Source: Paramuribaculum sp.
GTDB taxonomy: Bacteria; Bacteroidota; Bacteroidia; Bacteroidales; Muribaculaceae
Direction of reading: 5' to 3'
Assembly: GCA_009775605.1 (NCBI GenBank)
Contig: VSPV01000089.1
Coordinates: 1-10,437 of the forward strand
DNA: 10,437 bases
This document shows, piece by piece, positions 1 to 6,504 of the stretch. Under the pieces are notes generated by a model. That model was given only the letters and a program-made list of their open reading frames with translations. It made no database searches and was not told the origin of the DNA. The translations under genes and the position numbers were made by a program. Position 1 is the first letter of the stretch; every line of letters begins with the position of its first letter.

Positions 1-2
1 CA

Positions 3-59
3 ACAAATCCCTCCCAACCCCCGCCTGACGCCCCTCCACAGAAAAAGTTTCAGGTATAG
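3..59 (+). CDS. Possible C-terminal tail of a gene cut by the window edge
   Basis: A frame open from the window start ends at TAG 57-59 and reads as a short proline-rich, basic tail ending in KKFQV. It could be the end of a plus-strand gene whose transcript stops at the hairpin at 137-183. With only 18 codons visible there is no domain and no way to separate it from chance, and the other plus-strand frames also run some way before stopping. The product is unknown. Confidence 0.2.
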   Translation, partial: TNPSQPPPDAPPQKKFQV

Positions 60-136
60 TCAGTTGCAAAACGACTAAAAGTAGTGCGCTTTTATGGAGT
101 AGTCGCTGACAAGCAGGTTGGGTTTATATAGAAAAT

Positions 137-183
137 GCACCCCGAAAGTCGGTTGGATGGCTTTCGGGGTGCGGTTTGTTTTT
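137..183 (+). terminator. Strong hairpin terminator, probably bidirectional
   Basis: A perfect 12-bp stem (GCACCCCGAAAG at 137-148 with CTTTCGGGGTGC at 161-172) encloses a 12-nt loop and is followed on the plus strand by GGTTTGTTTTT. On the minus strand the same stem is followed by ATTTTC, and it lies 54 nt after the stop codon of the carbonic-anhydrase-like gene. It can therefore end that gene's transcript as well as one entering from the left edge. Confidence 0.85.
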
Positions 184-226
184 AGATGGGATTGGTTTTA
201 GACAATCTCTTATGGGGATGGCGGTT

Positions 227-757
227 TTAGTCGTGCGGTTGCGGGTCGGTGTACCAGCGGGAGTACATGAGGTAGTTACGGGCTATTTTCTGGTTGAGTT
301 CGCGGGACTGGGCGGGGTCGACCATCTTGATGAATTTGGCGGGAGCGCCTCCCCAGAGCTCGTTGGGACCGATTTTGGTGCGGGAGAGCACCACTGAGCC
401 GGCAGCTACGAGGGCGCCTTCGCCCACTTCGGCGTCGTCCATCACCACGGCTCCCATGCCTATGAGGGCGAGGTCGTGGATTTTGCAGCCGTGGAGCGTG
501 ACGTTGTGACCCACGGAGACATCGTTGCCGATTTCGATTATGGATTTCTCGTAGAGGGTATGGAGCACGGTGCCGTCCTGGATGTTTACGCGGTCGCCTA
601 TGGTGATTGTGTTCACGTCGCCGCGCAGCACGGTGTTGAACCACACGCTGCAGTCGCGGCCCAGAGTCACGTCGCCCACCAGTGTGGCATTTTCGGCAAG
701 GAAAGTGCCTTCTCCCACTTTAGGCTCGAAGCCTCTTACGTTTATTATCAGTGCCAT
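227..757 (-). CDS. Gamma-carbonic-anhydrase-like hexapeptide-repeat protein (YrdA/PaaY type)
   Basis: This 176-residue protein is a left-handed beta-helix of hexapeptide repeats, the fold of gamma-class carbonic anhydrases and of the YrdA/PaaY group, which act as trimers with a metal at each subunit interface. The three expected metal histidines are visible as H66 (in DGTVLHT), H84 and H89 (in VGHNVTLHG), with R45 and D47 of the LRGD motif and Q60. The C-terminal helix (about 147-170) caps the helix as in relatives. Length is normal for the family. It is second in a minus-strand pair, 29 nt after the aminopeptidase P gene, and the hairpin at 137-172 follows it. CO2 hydration is the ancestral activity, but many family members show little of it or act on other substrates, so only the family is firm. 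Confidence 0.9.
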   Translation of the reverse strand: MALIINVRGFEPKVGEGTFLAENATLVGDVTLGRDCSVWFNTVLRGDVNTITIGDRVNIQDGTVLHTLYEKSIIEIGNDVSVGHNVTLHGCKIHDLALIGMGAVVMDDAEVGEGALVAAGSVVLSRTKIGPNELWGGAPAKFIKMVDPAQSRELNQKIARNYLMYSRWYTDPQPHD

Positions 758-786
758 GATGGTAATCTTGGTATGGTGGGAAAATG

Positions 787-2574
787 TCAGCGTGTGAGTA
801 CGGCGGTATGGGTCTCAAGCCAGCGGGCCTGCTTTTCGTCGAGATGAGGAAGCAGACGGGCGCGCACGGTCTCGTGGTAGTTGTTGACCCATGCAATCTC
901 GTCGTCGGTCATAATCGAAGTGTCGAACAGACGGAGGTCGAAGGGGAAGAGGGTCAGGACTTCAAATTTGTAGAAGTTGCCGAATTCCGTGGTCTCGGCC
1001 GGGATGGTGAGGATGAGGTTCTCGCAGCGTATGCCGTATTCTCCGGCGCGGTACACTCCGGGTTCGTCTGAGGTCACCATGCCGGGCATCAGTGGTGCGG
1101 GATTGCCGGTGAGGGCTATACGCTGGGGACCTTCATGCACGTTGAGGAAGTGTCCCACGCCGTGGCCTGTGCCGTGGCCGTAGCTCAGACCGTGTTTCCA
1201 GAGGCTGATGCGTGCCAGCACGTCGAGTTGCGCGCCGCTTGTGCCTTCGGGGAACTCGGCGGTAGCCAGTGCTATATGGCCTTTCATCACCAGGGTGAAG
1301 TCGCGGCGCATCTGGTCGGAAACTTTGCCGAGGGCTATGGTGCGGGTTATGTCGGTGGTGCCGTCGAAGTAGTTGACGCCCGAATCGATCAGCAGAAGGC
1401 CTTCGGGTTTGAGGGTGGCGGCTGTTTCGGGACGCGCCGAATAGTGCACGATGGCGCCGTTGGCTCCGTAACCGGCTATGGTGTCGAAGCTGAGATCGAA
1501 GAACATGGGGCTCTTGCGGCGGTGGGCGGTGAGAATCTCGTCGACGGTAATCTCCGTGAGCTGTTCACCGGCGCCCAGACGCTCCTCAAGCTCCATCACG
1601 CCTGCAACAAGAGCGGCGCCGTCGCGCTCCATGGCGGCACGGAAGCCTGCTATCTGCACCGGATTCTTTACGGCCTTGAACAGCGCCACGGGCGAAACAC
1701 CCTCAACGGCTTTCGTGCCGAGAGCGTCGAAGACTGCGCTGGATGTCTGAGAGGGATTCACGAGCACGCGGGCGGTGGAGGGCAGCGCGTTCAGGAATTC
1801 AAGCGCGGAATTGTAAGGCTGCACGGTCACGCCGATTCCTGCAAGGTAGGCATTGACTTCGGGGGTGACTTTTGCCTTGTCGATAAACAGGGCTGATCCC
1901 TGCGGAGCAAGATAGAGGAACGAGGTGAGCACGGGGTTGCAGCTCACGTCGCTTGAACGCAGGTTGAGAATCCAGGCCACCTCGGCAAGATCGGAGATGA
2001 ATATCGAGTCGGCGCCTGAAGCCTCGGTCTGCTTCAGCACCTTGTGCATCTTTTCTCCGGCTGATTCTCCGGCATATTTTTCCTCATGGATGAAAACTTC
2101 CGATGAGGGAAGGGCGGGGCGATCCATCCACAGTCCGGCCACCGGGTCGAAGTCAACGCGGAGTTTCTTGCCGCAGTGCTCGAGCTTTGACTCCATGCTG
2201 CGGGCCTCGGTCATGGAGAACACTGCGCCGTCCACACCCACGGTAGCGCCTGCGGGAAGAGTCTCGCAGAGGAAATCAATGATTTCGGGAGTCTGGGGCT
2301 TGCCGTCCTCCATCACTCCTATAGGGGTGCCTTCGAGCTGGGCGGCTGCCTGCAGCCAGTAGCGCGAGTCGGCCCATACGTAGGCTTTGTCAAGTGTCAC
2401 CACCAGAGATCCGGCTGAGCCGGTAAAGCCGCTGAGCCAGCGGCGCACCTGCCAGTGCTCGGCAAGATATTCGCCCATGTGGGGATCGGTCTGGGGCACG
2501 ATGGTGGCATCAATGCCGGCGCCGCGCATGCGGTCACGCAGCGCGGCGATGCGTGATGTAATTTCTTCTTTCAT
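787..2574 (-). CDS. Xaa-Pro aminopeptidase (aminopeptidase P, M24B family)
   Basis: This 595-residue metallopeptidase should remove an N-terminal residue that precedes proline, probably in the cytoplasm since no signal peptide is seen. It has the long three-domain layout of eukaryotic-type aminopeptidase P: creatinase-like N domain (about 7-135), a second creatinase-like domain (about 160-305), the pita-bread M24 catalytic domain (about 312-526) and the short M24 C-terminal extension (about 534-595). The dinuclear metal ligands are all present: D397 and D408 (DSGVNYFDGTTDITRT), H471 (GTGHGVGH), E504 (SDEPGVY) and E518 (GIRCEN). The start gives a natural N terminus. It leads a two-gene unit with the carbonic-anhydrase-like gene 29 nt downstream. 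A TAATTTTG box at 2640-2633 is a likely -7 element. Confidence 0.95.
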   Translation of the reverse strand: MKEEITSRIAALRDRMRGAGIDATIVPQTDPHMGEYLAEHWQVRRWLSGFTGSAGSLVVTLDKAYVWADSRYWLQAAAQLEGTPIGVMEDGKPQTPEIIDFLCETLPAGATVGVDGAVFSMTEARSMESKLEHCGKKLRVDFDPVAGLWMDRPALPSSEVFIHEEKYAGESAGEKMHKVLKQTEASGADSIFISDLAEVAWILNLRSSDVSCNPVLTSFLYLAPQGSALFIDKAKVTPEVNAYLAGIGVTVQPYNSALEFLNALPSTARVLVNPSQTSSAVFDALGTKAVEGVSPVALFKAVKNPVQIAGFRAAMERDGAALVAGVMELEERLGAGEQLTEITVDEILTAHRRKSPMFFDLSFDTIAGYGANGAIVHYSARPETAATLKPEGLLLIDSGVNYFDGTTDITRTIALGKVSDQMRRDFTLVMKGHIALATAEFPEGTSGAQLDVLARISLWKHGLSYGHGTGHGVGHFLNVHEGPQRIALTGNPAPLMPGMVTSDEPGVYRAGEYGIRCENLILTIPAETTEFGNFYKFEVLTLFPFDLRLFDTSIMTDDEIAWVNNYHETVRARLLPHLDEKQARWLETHTAVLTR

Positions 2575-2632
2575 TTTGGTATGTAGTTTTTAGATTTGTT
2601 ACTTGAAAAATGGTATCTGTCAAAGTGATTAA

Positions 2633-2640
2633 CAAAATTA
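2633..2640 (-). promoter_or_regulatory. Bacteroidota -7 box for the aminopeptidase P unit
   Basis: Read on the minus strand, 2640-2633 is TAATTTTG, an exact match to the Bacteroidota consensus TAnnTTTG, 58 nt upstream of the aminopeptidase start. No convincing -33 TTG element was found at the usual distance, so the call rests on the -7 box and its position. Confidence 0.5.
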
Positions 2641-2687
2641 GTAAATAAAAGTCGAAGTATCTACCATAATATTTGTTCTTCAATTGA

Positions 2688-2695
2688 TATCTTTG
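2688..2695 (+). promoter_or_regulatory. Bacteroidota -7 box for the small membrane protein gene
   Basis: TATCTTTG matches TAnnTTTG exactly. It ends only 8 nt before the ATG at 2704, so transcription from it would give a leader of a few bases or none. No -33 TTG at normal spacing was seen. It is divergent from the box at 2633-2640. Confidence 0.4.
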
Positions 2696-2703
2696 CGGAT
2701 ATT

Positions 2704-2961
2704 ATGAAATGGACCCTAAGAATTAAAGAATTCCTGCAGAGGCTGTCGTTCCGGACGGGGATGATTGTGCTGGCGCTATGTGTGCCTTTCTATATCCTCA
2801 GTTTCGCTCAGATGGCTCTCCCGCTGTCGGCATATGCAAAGGGAGTGCTTTGGTTCGTGCTCTTCGGACTCGCCAAGACTTTCCAGTATGCCGGGCTGAC
2901 AATAGTAGGCGTGGAGGGGATAAAAAAGCTTCGGCGCAAATTCCGCAGGGATTCCGACTGA
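2704..2961 (+). CDS. Small two-helix inner-membrane protein, function unknown
   Basis: An 85-residue protein with a basic amphipathic N terminus, two hydrophobic segments (about 20-40 and 46-70) joined by a short turn, and a very basic C-terminal tail (KKLRRKFRRDSD). Both ends would face the cytoplasm. The layout, two helices with a polar residue between and a lysine/arginine tail, recalls the short 'transporter suffix' type proteins, but this is only a shape resemblance. It sits alone, divergent from aminopeptidase P and upstream of the aldolase, which has its own promoter. The ATG at 2704 is nearly on top of its putative -7 box. An internal Met20 at 2761 would remove the basic leader but keep both helices, so the exact start is uncertain. 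Confidence 0.65.
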   Translation: MKWTLRIKEFLQRLSFRTGMIVLALCVPFYILSFAQMALPLSAYAKGVLWFVLFGLAKTFQYAGLTIVGVEGIKKLRRKFRRDSD

Positions 2962-3026
2962 TGGGGTGTGGCGTGGGTCTCTGCGAGGTTTGTCCTGCGA
3001 CCTTTTCAACGCCGAAAAAATGTTTA

Positions 3027-3057
3027 TTGCCAGTTATTATTTTATTTATTAAATTTG
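3027..3057 (+). promoter_or_regulatory. Strong Bacteroidota promoter of the aldolase gene
   Basis: A -33 TTG (3027-3029) and an exact -7 box TAAATTTG (3050-3057) are separated by 20 nt, matching the Bacteroidota sigma-ABfr promoter layout. Transcription would start near 3063, giving a leader of about 45 nt that is AT-rich and lacks a Shine-Dalgarno site, as usual for this phylum. Confidence 0.75.
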
Positions 3058-3108
3058 CGGGTAATAAAAGTCAGACAAAACATTATTTATCTTTAATACT
3101 TAAACAAT

Positions 3109-4107
3109 ATGGTTAGTTACAAAGAATTAGGTCTGGTCAACACCCGCGAGATGTTTGCCAAGGCCATGAAGGGCGGATATGCAGTGCCCGCTTTCAACTT
3201 CAACAACATGGAGCAGCTCCAGGCCATCATCAAGGCAGCCGCCGAGGAGAAATCGCCTGTGATTCTCCAGGTTTCAAAGGGCGCCCGTAATTATGCCAAC
3301 GCTACCCTTCTCCGCTATATGGCACAGGGTGCTGTTGCATACGCCAAGGAACTCGGCTGGGAGCATCCCCAGATCTGCCTCCATCTCGACCATGGCGACA
3401 GCTTCGAACTCTGCAAGGACTGCATCGACAACGGCTTCTCTTCCGTTATGATCGACGGTTCACATCTTCCCTATGAGGAGAATGTGGCTCTCACCAAGAA
3501 AGTGGTTGACTATGCCCATCAGTTCGACGTAACCGTTGAAGGTGAGCTCGGCGTACTCGCCGGCGTTGAGGATGAGGTTTCTTCCGACCACCACACCTAC
3601 ACCGACCCCGCTGAAGTTGTGGACTTCGCTACCCGCACCGGCTGCGACAGCCTCGCTATCTCAATCGGTACCAGCCACGGTGCCTACAAGTTCACTCCCG
3701 AGCAGTGCACCCGCAACGCCGAAGGCCGTCTCGTGCCCCCTCCATTGGCATTCGACGTTCTCGATGGCGTTATGAAGGAGCTCCCCGGCTTCCCCATCGT
3801 GCTCCACGGATCATCTTCCGTTCCCCAGGAGTATGTTGACATCATCAACAAATTCGGCGGCAAGCTTCCCGACGCTATCGGTATTCCCGAAGAGGAACTC
3901 CGCAAGGCTGCAAAGAGCGCCGTTTGCAAAATCAACATCGACTCCGACAGCCGTCTTGCCATGACAGCCGCTATCCGCAAGGTGTTCGTTGAGAAACCCG
4001 GCGAATTCGACCCCCGCAAGTATCTCGGCCCGGCCCGCGAAGAAATGGAGCGCCTCTACAAGCACAAAATCGAAAATGTGCTCGGCTCCAACGGCAAAGC
4101 TGAATAA
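3109..4107 (+). CDS. fba: Class II fructose-1,6-bisphosphate aldolase
   Basis: A 332-residue zinc aldolase that reversibly splits fructose 1,6-bisphosphate into dihydroxyacetone phosphate and glyceraldehyde 3-phosphate in glycolysis and gluconeogenesis. Family marks are clear: HLDHGDSFE with catalytic D94 and zinc ligand H95, VEGELG around 143-148, TSHGAYK with H190, LHGSSS with zinc-ligand H233, and KINIDSD (274-280) near the substrate phosphate. Length is typical for the Bacteroidota form. Codon use is strongly biased to C-ending codons (CTC, TTC, AAC, CCC), unlike its neighbours, which fits very high expression. The gene is alone between a near-consensus promoter (3027-3057) and a strong terminator (4155-4195). 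Activity on tagatose 1,6-bisphosphate is an alternative in this superfamily but less likely here. Confidence 0.97.
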   Translation: MVSYKELGLVNTREMFAKAMKGGYAVPAFNFNNMEQLQAIIKAAAEEKSPVILQVSKGARNYANATLLRYMAQGAVAYAKELGWEHPQICLHLDHGDSFELCKDCIDNGFSSVMIDGSHLPYEENVALTKKVVDYAHQFDVTVEGELGVLAGVEDEVSSDHHTYTDPAEVVDFATRTGCDSLAISIGTSHGAYKFTPEQCTRNAEGRLVPPPLAFDVLDGVMKELPGFPIVLHGSSSVPQEYVDIINKFGGKLPDAIGIPEEELRKAAKSAVCKINIDSDSRLAMTAAIRKVFVEKPGEFDPRKYLGPAREEMERLYKHKIENVLGSNGKAE

Positions 4108-4154
4108 TACGAAGTCGGCTCTTCACAGAGTATCAGACTAAGAAATTAAAATCC

Positions 4155-4195
4155 GCGAGGATGCTTCGGAATAGTCCGGGGCATCCTCGCTTTGT
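4155..4195 (+). terminator. Aldolase terminator, probably bidirectional
   Basis: A 16-bp stem starts with ten perfect pairs (GCGAGGATGC 4155-4164 with GCATCCTCGC 4181-4190) and continues through six more, two of them G-T, to an ATAG loop at 4171-4174. TTTGT follows on the plus strand. On the minus strand GGATTTTAATTTC follows, 55 nt after the stop codon of the HTH regulator, so it can end both convergent transcripts. Confidence 0.88.
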
Positions 4196-4244
4196 CTGGT
4201 AGGGGGGGAGAAGGCTGTATGTGGAGTTGTGAAGACTTTCGGTG

Positions 4245-4865
4245 TCAGTTGGCTACGGCCAGATGCTGGTAGAACGACTCGCGGTCTATGGCGCGGCTGC
4301 GTGTGCGGTTGGCGTATGTGTAGATGGTGTTCACCGCCAGTCCCAGTGTAGAGGCGATAGTGGTTGAATCGTCAATGCCCAGACGGCGTAGCGCCAATAT
4401 GCGGAGCTCGTGGTTGAGCTGCCCTTCAGTAAGGTCGGAAAAGCGCTTGTCGTGAAGCAGAAGCTCGTTGATGTCGCTGACGAAGGTGGGGTAGAGATTC
4501 AGAAACATGCGGTCGAACACATCGGTAAAGCGCTCGCACTGCTCGTCGATGATGTTTTGCGAGGCGAGGAGCTGGCGCACTTCGGTGGTTTTTCCCGAAG
4601 TGAGCTTGCGCAGAATCTGTTTACGCATGTCGTTGATGCCGTTGGTGTAGCCTGACTGCATGTGCAGGAGGTGAATCACCGATTCATGGTGAAGGTCGCG
4701 GAGACTGGCTATTTCAGCCTCACAGGCATTCACGCGCGAGCGCAGGCTTTCGGCCAGCCGGCGCTGATGCACCACTGAGTATATTATCAGTGCCGCTAAT
4801 ACGATAATGGCCGCTCCAAGAGCCGACGCCTGTACGAGATTAAGCGATATCGAAAAAATTGACAT
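4245..4865 (-). CDS. Membrane-anchored HTH regulator, DUF6377-like C-terminal half
   Basis: A 206-residue protein with one N-terminal membrane helix (about 14-33), a charged, probably coiled-coil stretch (about 34-65), and a C-terminal part resembling the end of Bacteroidota DUF6377-type regulators: a helical region with FLNLYPTFVSDINELL (121-136), then a LuxR-like helix-turn-helix at about 152-187 (LRILALRRLGI ... IASTLGLAVNTIYTYANR). Relatives as I know them carry a long periplasmic TPR sensor before the membrane helix. Here that sensor is absent, and an in-frame stop (TAA at 4880-4878) shortly before the ATG argues against a longer start. A plausible role is a DNA-binding regulator held at the inner membrane, perhaps paired with a sensor encoded elsewhere. 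Its upstream region has repeated AACAACATGTCA elements that could be binding sites. The target is unknown. Confidence 0.75.
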   Translation of the reverse strand: MSIFSISLNLVQASALGAAIIVLAALIIYSVVHQRRLAESLRSRVNACEAEIASLRDLHHESVIHLLHMQSGYTNGINDMRKQILRKLTSGKTTEVRQLLASQNIIDEQCERFTDVFDRMFLNLYPTFVSDINELLLHDKRFSDLTEGQLNHELRILALRRLGIDDSTTIASTLGLAVNTIYTYANRTRSRAIDRESFYQHLAVAN

Positions 4866-4923
4866 CCTGAGAAAACTTTACATTGGAGATTAAAGGTGAG
4901 CTGGGGGGTGAGAGAGGAATTAA

Positions 4924-4988
4924 AACAACATGTCATCACTCCGGTTGCAAAGAAAATACAAAAGGTGTCACCAATCAACAACATGTCA
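4924..4988. repeat. Pair of 12-bp direct repeats upstream of the HTH regulator
   Basis: AACAACATGTCA occurs at 4924-4935 and again at 4977-4988, 53 bp apart (close to five helical turns). Each copy holds the 6-bp palindrome ACATGT. Between and beside them are further TGTCA/TGACA elements, including GGTGTCACC at 4964-4972 and TTGACA just after the second copy. The block lies in the 224-bp gap upstream of the regulator start at 4865, a natural place for operator sites, but binding is inferred only. Confidence 0.4.
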
Positions 4989-5019
4989 CTTTTTGACAAC
5001 ACAAAAATCATCATCCCAC

Positions 5020-5057
5020 AAAAAAATCCGCCGTCCCGGCAATGCGGACAGCGGATT
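5020..5057 (-). terminator. Terminator of the minus-strand beta-barrel / DUF6582-like unit
   Basis: Read on the minus strand, GCGGATT-type arms (AATCCGC 5057-5051 with GCGGATT 5031-5025), one mismatch, and a further 4-bp stem (GTCC/GGAC) around a 9-nt loop are followed by a run of T (complement of A 5020-5026). It begins 33 nt after the stop codon at 5090. This is a classic intrinsic terminator. Confidence 0.85.
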
Positions 5058-5089
5058 ATATTATGTTTATTGTGATAATCAAGGGGATG

Positions 5090-5326
5090 TTACTGCTCGG
5101 CGTATGAGCGCACAACAGGGCTCTCTACATCCACCCCGAACTCCTGGGCGCGCTCGAGGATGGCACGGGCCAGACGCGGCTTGAGATCTTCGGGACAGTA
5201 ACGGAAGTAAGCTTCTGCGGCGCGAACGTGGGCGGCGTCGGGCATGGGATATTCACGGCGTTCGGGAAGTCCGAAAACGCTGTCGGGAAGCTCTTTCTTC
5301 TCTTCGTAGCTTATACGGTCGTTCAT
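5090..5326 (-). CDS. Small DUF6582-like protein (LPDSxFGLPxRRxYP motif)
   Basis: A 78-residue acidic, soluble protein. Its start carries ELPDSVFGLPERREYPMPDA (12-31), a motif I associate with the DUF6582-type segment found in phage-related proteins and as free-standing small proteins in Bacteroidota and Firmicutes. It is followed by a helical region with AAEAYFRYCPEDLKPRLARA and a short conserved-looking end. No enzyme motif is visible and the function is unknown. It lies 14 nt after the beta-barrel-like gene and shares its terminator (5020-5057), so the two are probably co-transcribed. The phage-like motif does not by itself point to a prophage here, since no other phage genes are seen nearby. 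Confidence 0.7.
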   Translation of the reverse strand: MNDRISYEEKKELPDSVFGLPERREYPMPDAAHVRAAEAYFRYCPEDLKPRLARAILERAQEFGVDVESPVVRSYAEQ

Positions 5327-5340
5327 TGTGATAAGAAATT

Positions 5341-5862
5341 TTAGAGGTTAATTTTGAATCCTACCTGCAGGAGGCCCTGAACACCGAAGCCCAGCTCTCC
5401 GAATATCGCGAAACCATTGCTCAGCCCTACTTCCGCGCCGACGGGCGATACCTGGTAACCGAAGTAGCCTTTGTTGTAGGAATCGTCCTCAAAAGGCTGC
5501 ATGTGGGAGATGACTGCGCCGATTCCGAGATGGCCGTACATTGTCACGATGCTGTTGCGATAATAGTCATAGCGGCCGTTGAGCATAATGGCATGATAGG
5601 CGATTTTGCTGTGATACTCACCTTTGGTTGTGGTGGTAGAGAGCGTGTACGACGGGCCGATCCAGAATTTGGGAAGCACTTTTACGTTGAACCCTACGTT
5701 GAAGGCGCCCCAGGCGGTGTTGACGTGACGCCAGCCGTCGTGATAGTCCGATGCATCCATGGCCGTATAGCCGCCGTAGCTTGCGGTGATGTTCATGTCG
5801 CGTGCGTTTGCTCCCAGAGTCATTCCTACAATGGCAAGCAGGGAAATGAGAAGTTTTTTCAT
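5341..5862 (-). CDS. Secreted outer-membrane beta-barrel-like protein
   Basis: A 173-residue protein with a clear signal peptide (MKKLLISLLAIVGMTLGANA, cleavage expected after residue 20). The mature part is rich in alternating aromatic/glycine strands (for example WGAFNVGFNVKVLPKFWIGP at 51-70 and HAIMLNGRYDYY at 90-101) and ends in LLQVGFKINL, a pattern like the terminal strand of small outer-membrane barrels. It probably forms a small 8-strand-type barrel or barrel-like surface protein. No cysteine lipobox is present. It is first in a two-gene unit with the DUF6582-like gene. No convincing promoter box was found in the divergent gap shared with the ybaK operon. The specific function is unknown. 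Confidence 0.75.
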   Translation of the reverse strand: MKKLLISLLAIVGMTLGANARDMNITASYGGYTAMDASDYHDGWRHVNTAWGAFNVGFNVKVLPKFWIGPSYTLSTTTTKGEYHSKIAYHAIMLNGRYDYYRNSIVTMYGHLGIGAVISHMQPFEDDSYNKGYFGYQVSPVGAEVGLSNGFAIFGELGFGVQGLLQVGFKINL

Positions 5863-5917
5863 ATTGATTTGAATTTTTGGTTATGATTTTGAAGTTTTAA
5901 CGTTGATGGCCTCGGCA

Positions 5918-5951
5918 TTGTTCTGAATTTCGGTGTTAATGGCTAATTTTG
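5918..5951 (+). promoter_or_regulatory. Promoter of the ybaK-aroC-radical SAM operon
   Basis: TAATTTTG (5944-5951) matches the -7 consensus TAnnTTTG exactly. A TTG at 5918-5920 lies 23 nt upstream, slightly longer than the usual -33 spacing. Transcription from about 5957 gives a leader of about 38 nt to the ATG at 5995 but only about 11 nt to the ATG at 5968, which supports the later start. Confidence 0.6.
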
Positions 5952-5994
5952 CATCTGATTCATATCGATGTCAAATAATCCCGGAGGAACCGCT

Positions 5995-6504
5995 ATGCAG
6001 AAAATCCAGAAAACAAATGCCGCCCGCTTGCTCGACCGTGCCGGAGTGGCTTACAGACTGATACCCTATAAGGTGGATGAGAACAATCTTGCCGCCGACC
6101 ACGTGGCCGCCGAGCTTGGAGAGGATATCAACCGTGTGTTCAAGACGCTCGTGCTCCATGGCGAGAAAGCCGGATATTTCGTGTGCGTGGTGCCCGGCAA
6201 CTGCGAGGTCGACCTCAAGAAGGCCGCCCGTGTGGCCGGAGCCAAGAAAGCCGACCTTATTCCCATGAAAGAACTTCTGGGGCTCACAGGCTATATTCGC
6301 GGCGGATGTTCGCCGGTGGGCATGAAGAAGCCGTTCCCCACGTTCATTCACAGCACTGCCACGCAGTTTCCGGAGATTTTTGTAAGTGCGGGCATCAGGG
6401 GGCTGCAGTTCGCCATCGCTCCGCAGGCGCTGATAGATTATACAGGCGCGCAGGTTGCCGATATTGTCACGGGGCCTGCGGCCGGAGAGGAGGACGCGGA
6501 ATGA
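5995..6504 (+). CDS. ybaK: YbaK/EbsC-type aminoacyl-tRNA deacylase
   Basis: A 169-residue YbaK-fold protein. YbaK proteins hydrolyse mischarged Cys-tRNA(Pro), and in some cases Cys-tRNA(Cys), to protect translation. The N terminus KTNAARLLDRAGVAYRLIPY (6-25) is typical, as are VFKTLV with the likely catalytic K50, FVCVVPGNCEVDLKKAAR (62-79), and the GYIRGGCSPVGMKK loop (99-112) of the active site. The start at 5995 was preferred to an in-frame ATG at 5968 because it aligns with the usual family N terminus, has a GGAGG 7 nt upstream (5983-5987, unusual for this phylum) and fits the promoter position. The stop overlaps the aroC start as ATGA (6501-6504), which suggests translational coupling. 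Confidence 0.93.
   Translation: MQKIQKTNAARLLDRAGVAYRLIPYKVDENNLAADHVAAELGEDINRVFKTLVLHGEKAGYFVCVVPGNCEVDLKKAARVAGAKKADLIPMKELLGLTGYIRGGCSPVGMKKPFPTFIHSTATQFPEIFVSAGIRGLQFAIAPQALIDYTGAQVADIVTGPAAGEEDAE

Noticed and set aside
57..94. Short inverted repeats (TAGTC/GACTA and TAAAAG/CTTTTA) suggesting a small RNA
   Set aside because: The stems are only 5-6 bp and no promoter box was found upstream, so they are within chance expectation. The strong hairpin at 137-172 explains the region better.
1135..1896. A 253-residue plus-strand open frame
   Set aside because: It lies wholly opposite the aminopeptidase P catalytic gene and reads as composition-biased shadow sequence with no domain.
5090..5326. 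A prophage remnant suggested by the DUF6582-like motif
   Set aside because: No capsid, portal, integrase or other phage gene lies nearby, and the motif also occurs in free-standing small bacterial proteins.
6183..6500. An upstream extension of the aroC frame giving a 439-residue protein
   Set aside because: The extra N-terminal part overlaps ybaK in another frame and is low-complexity shadow sequence. The family start MNTFGQLLRLTTFGESHG begins at 6501.
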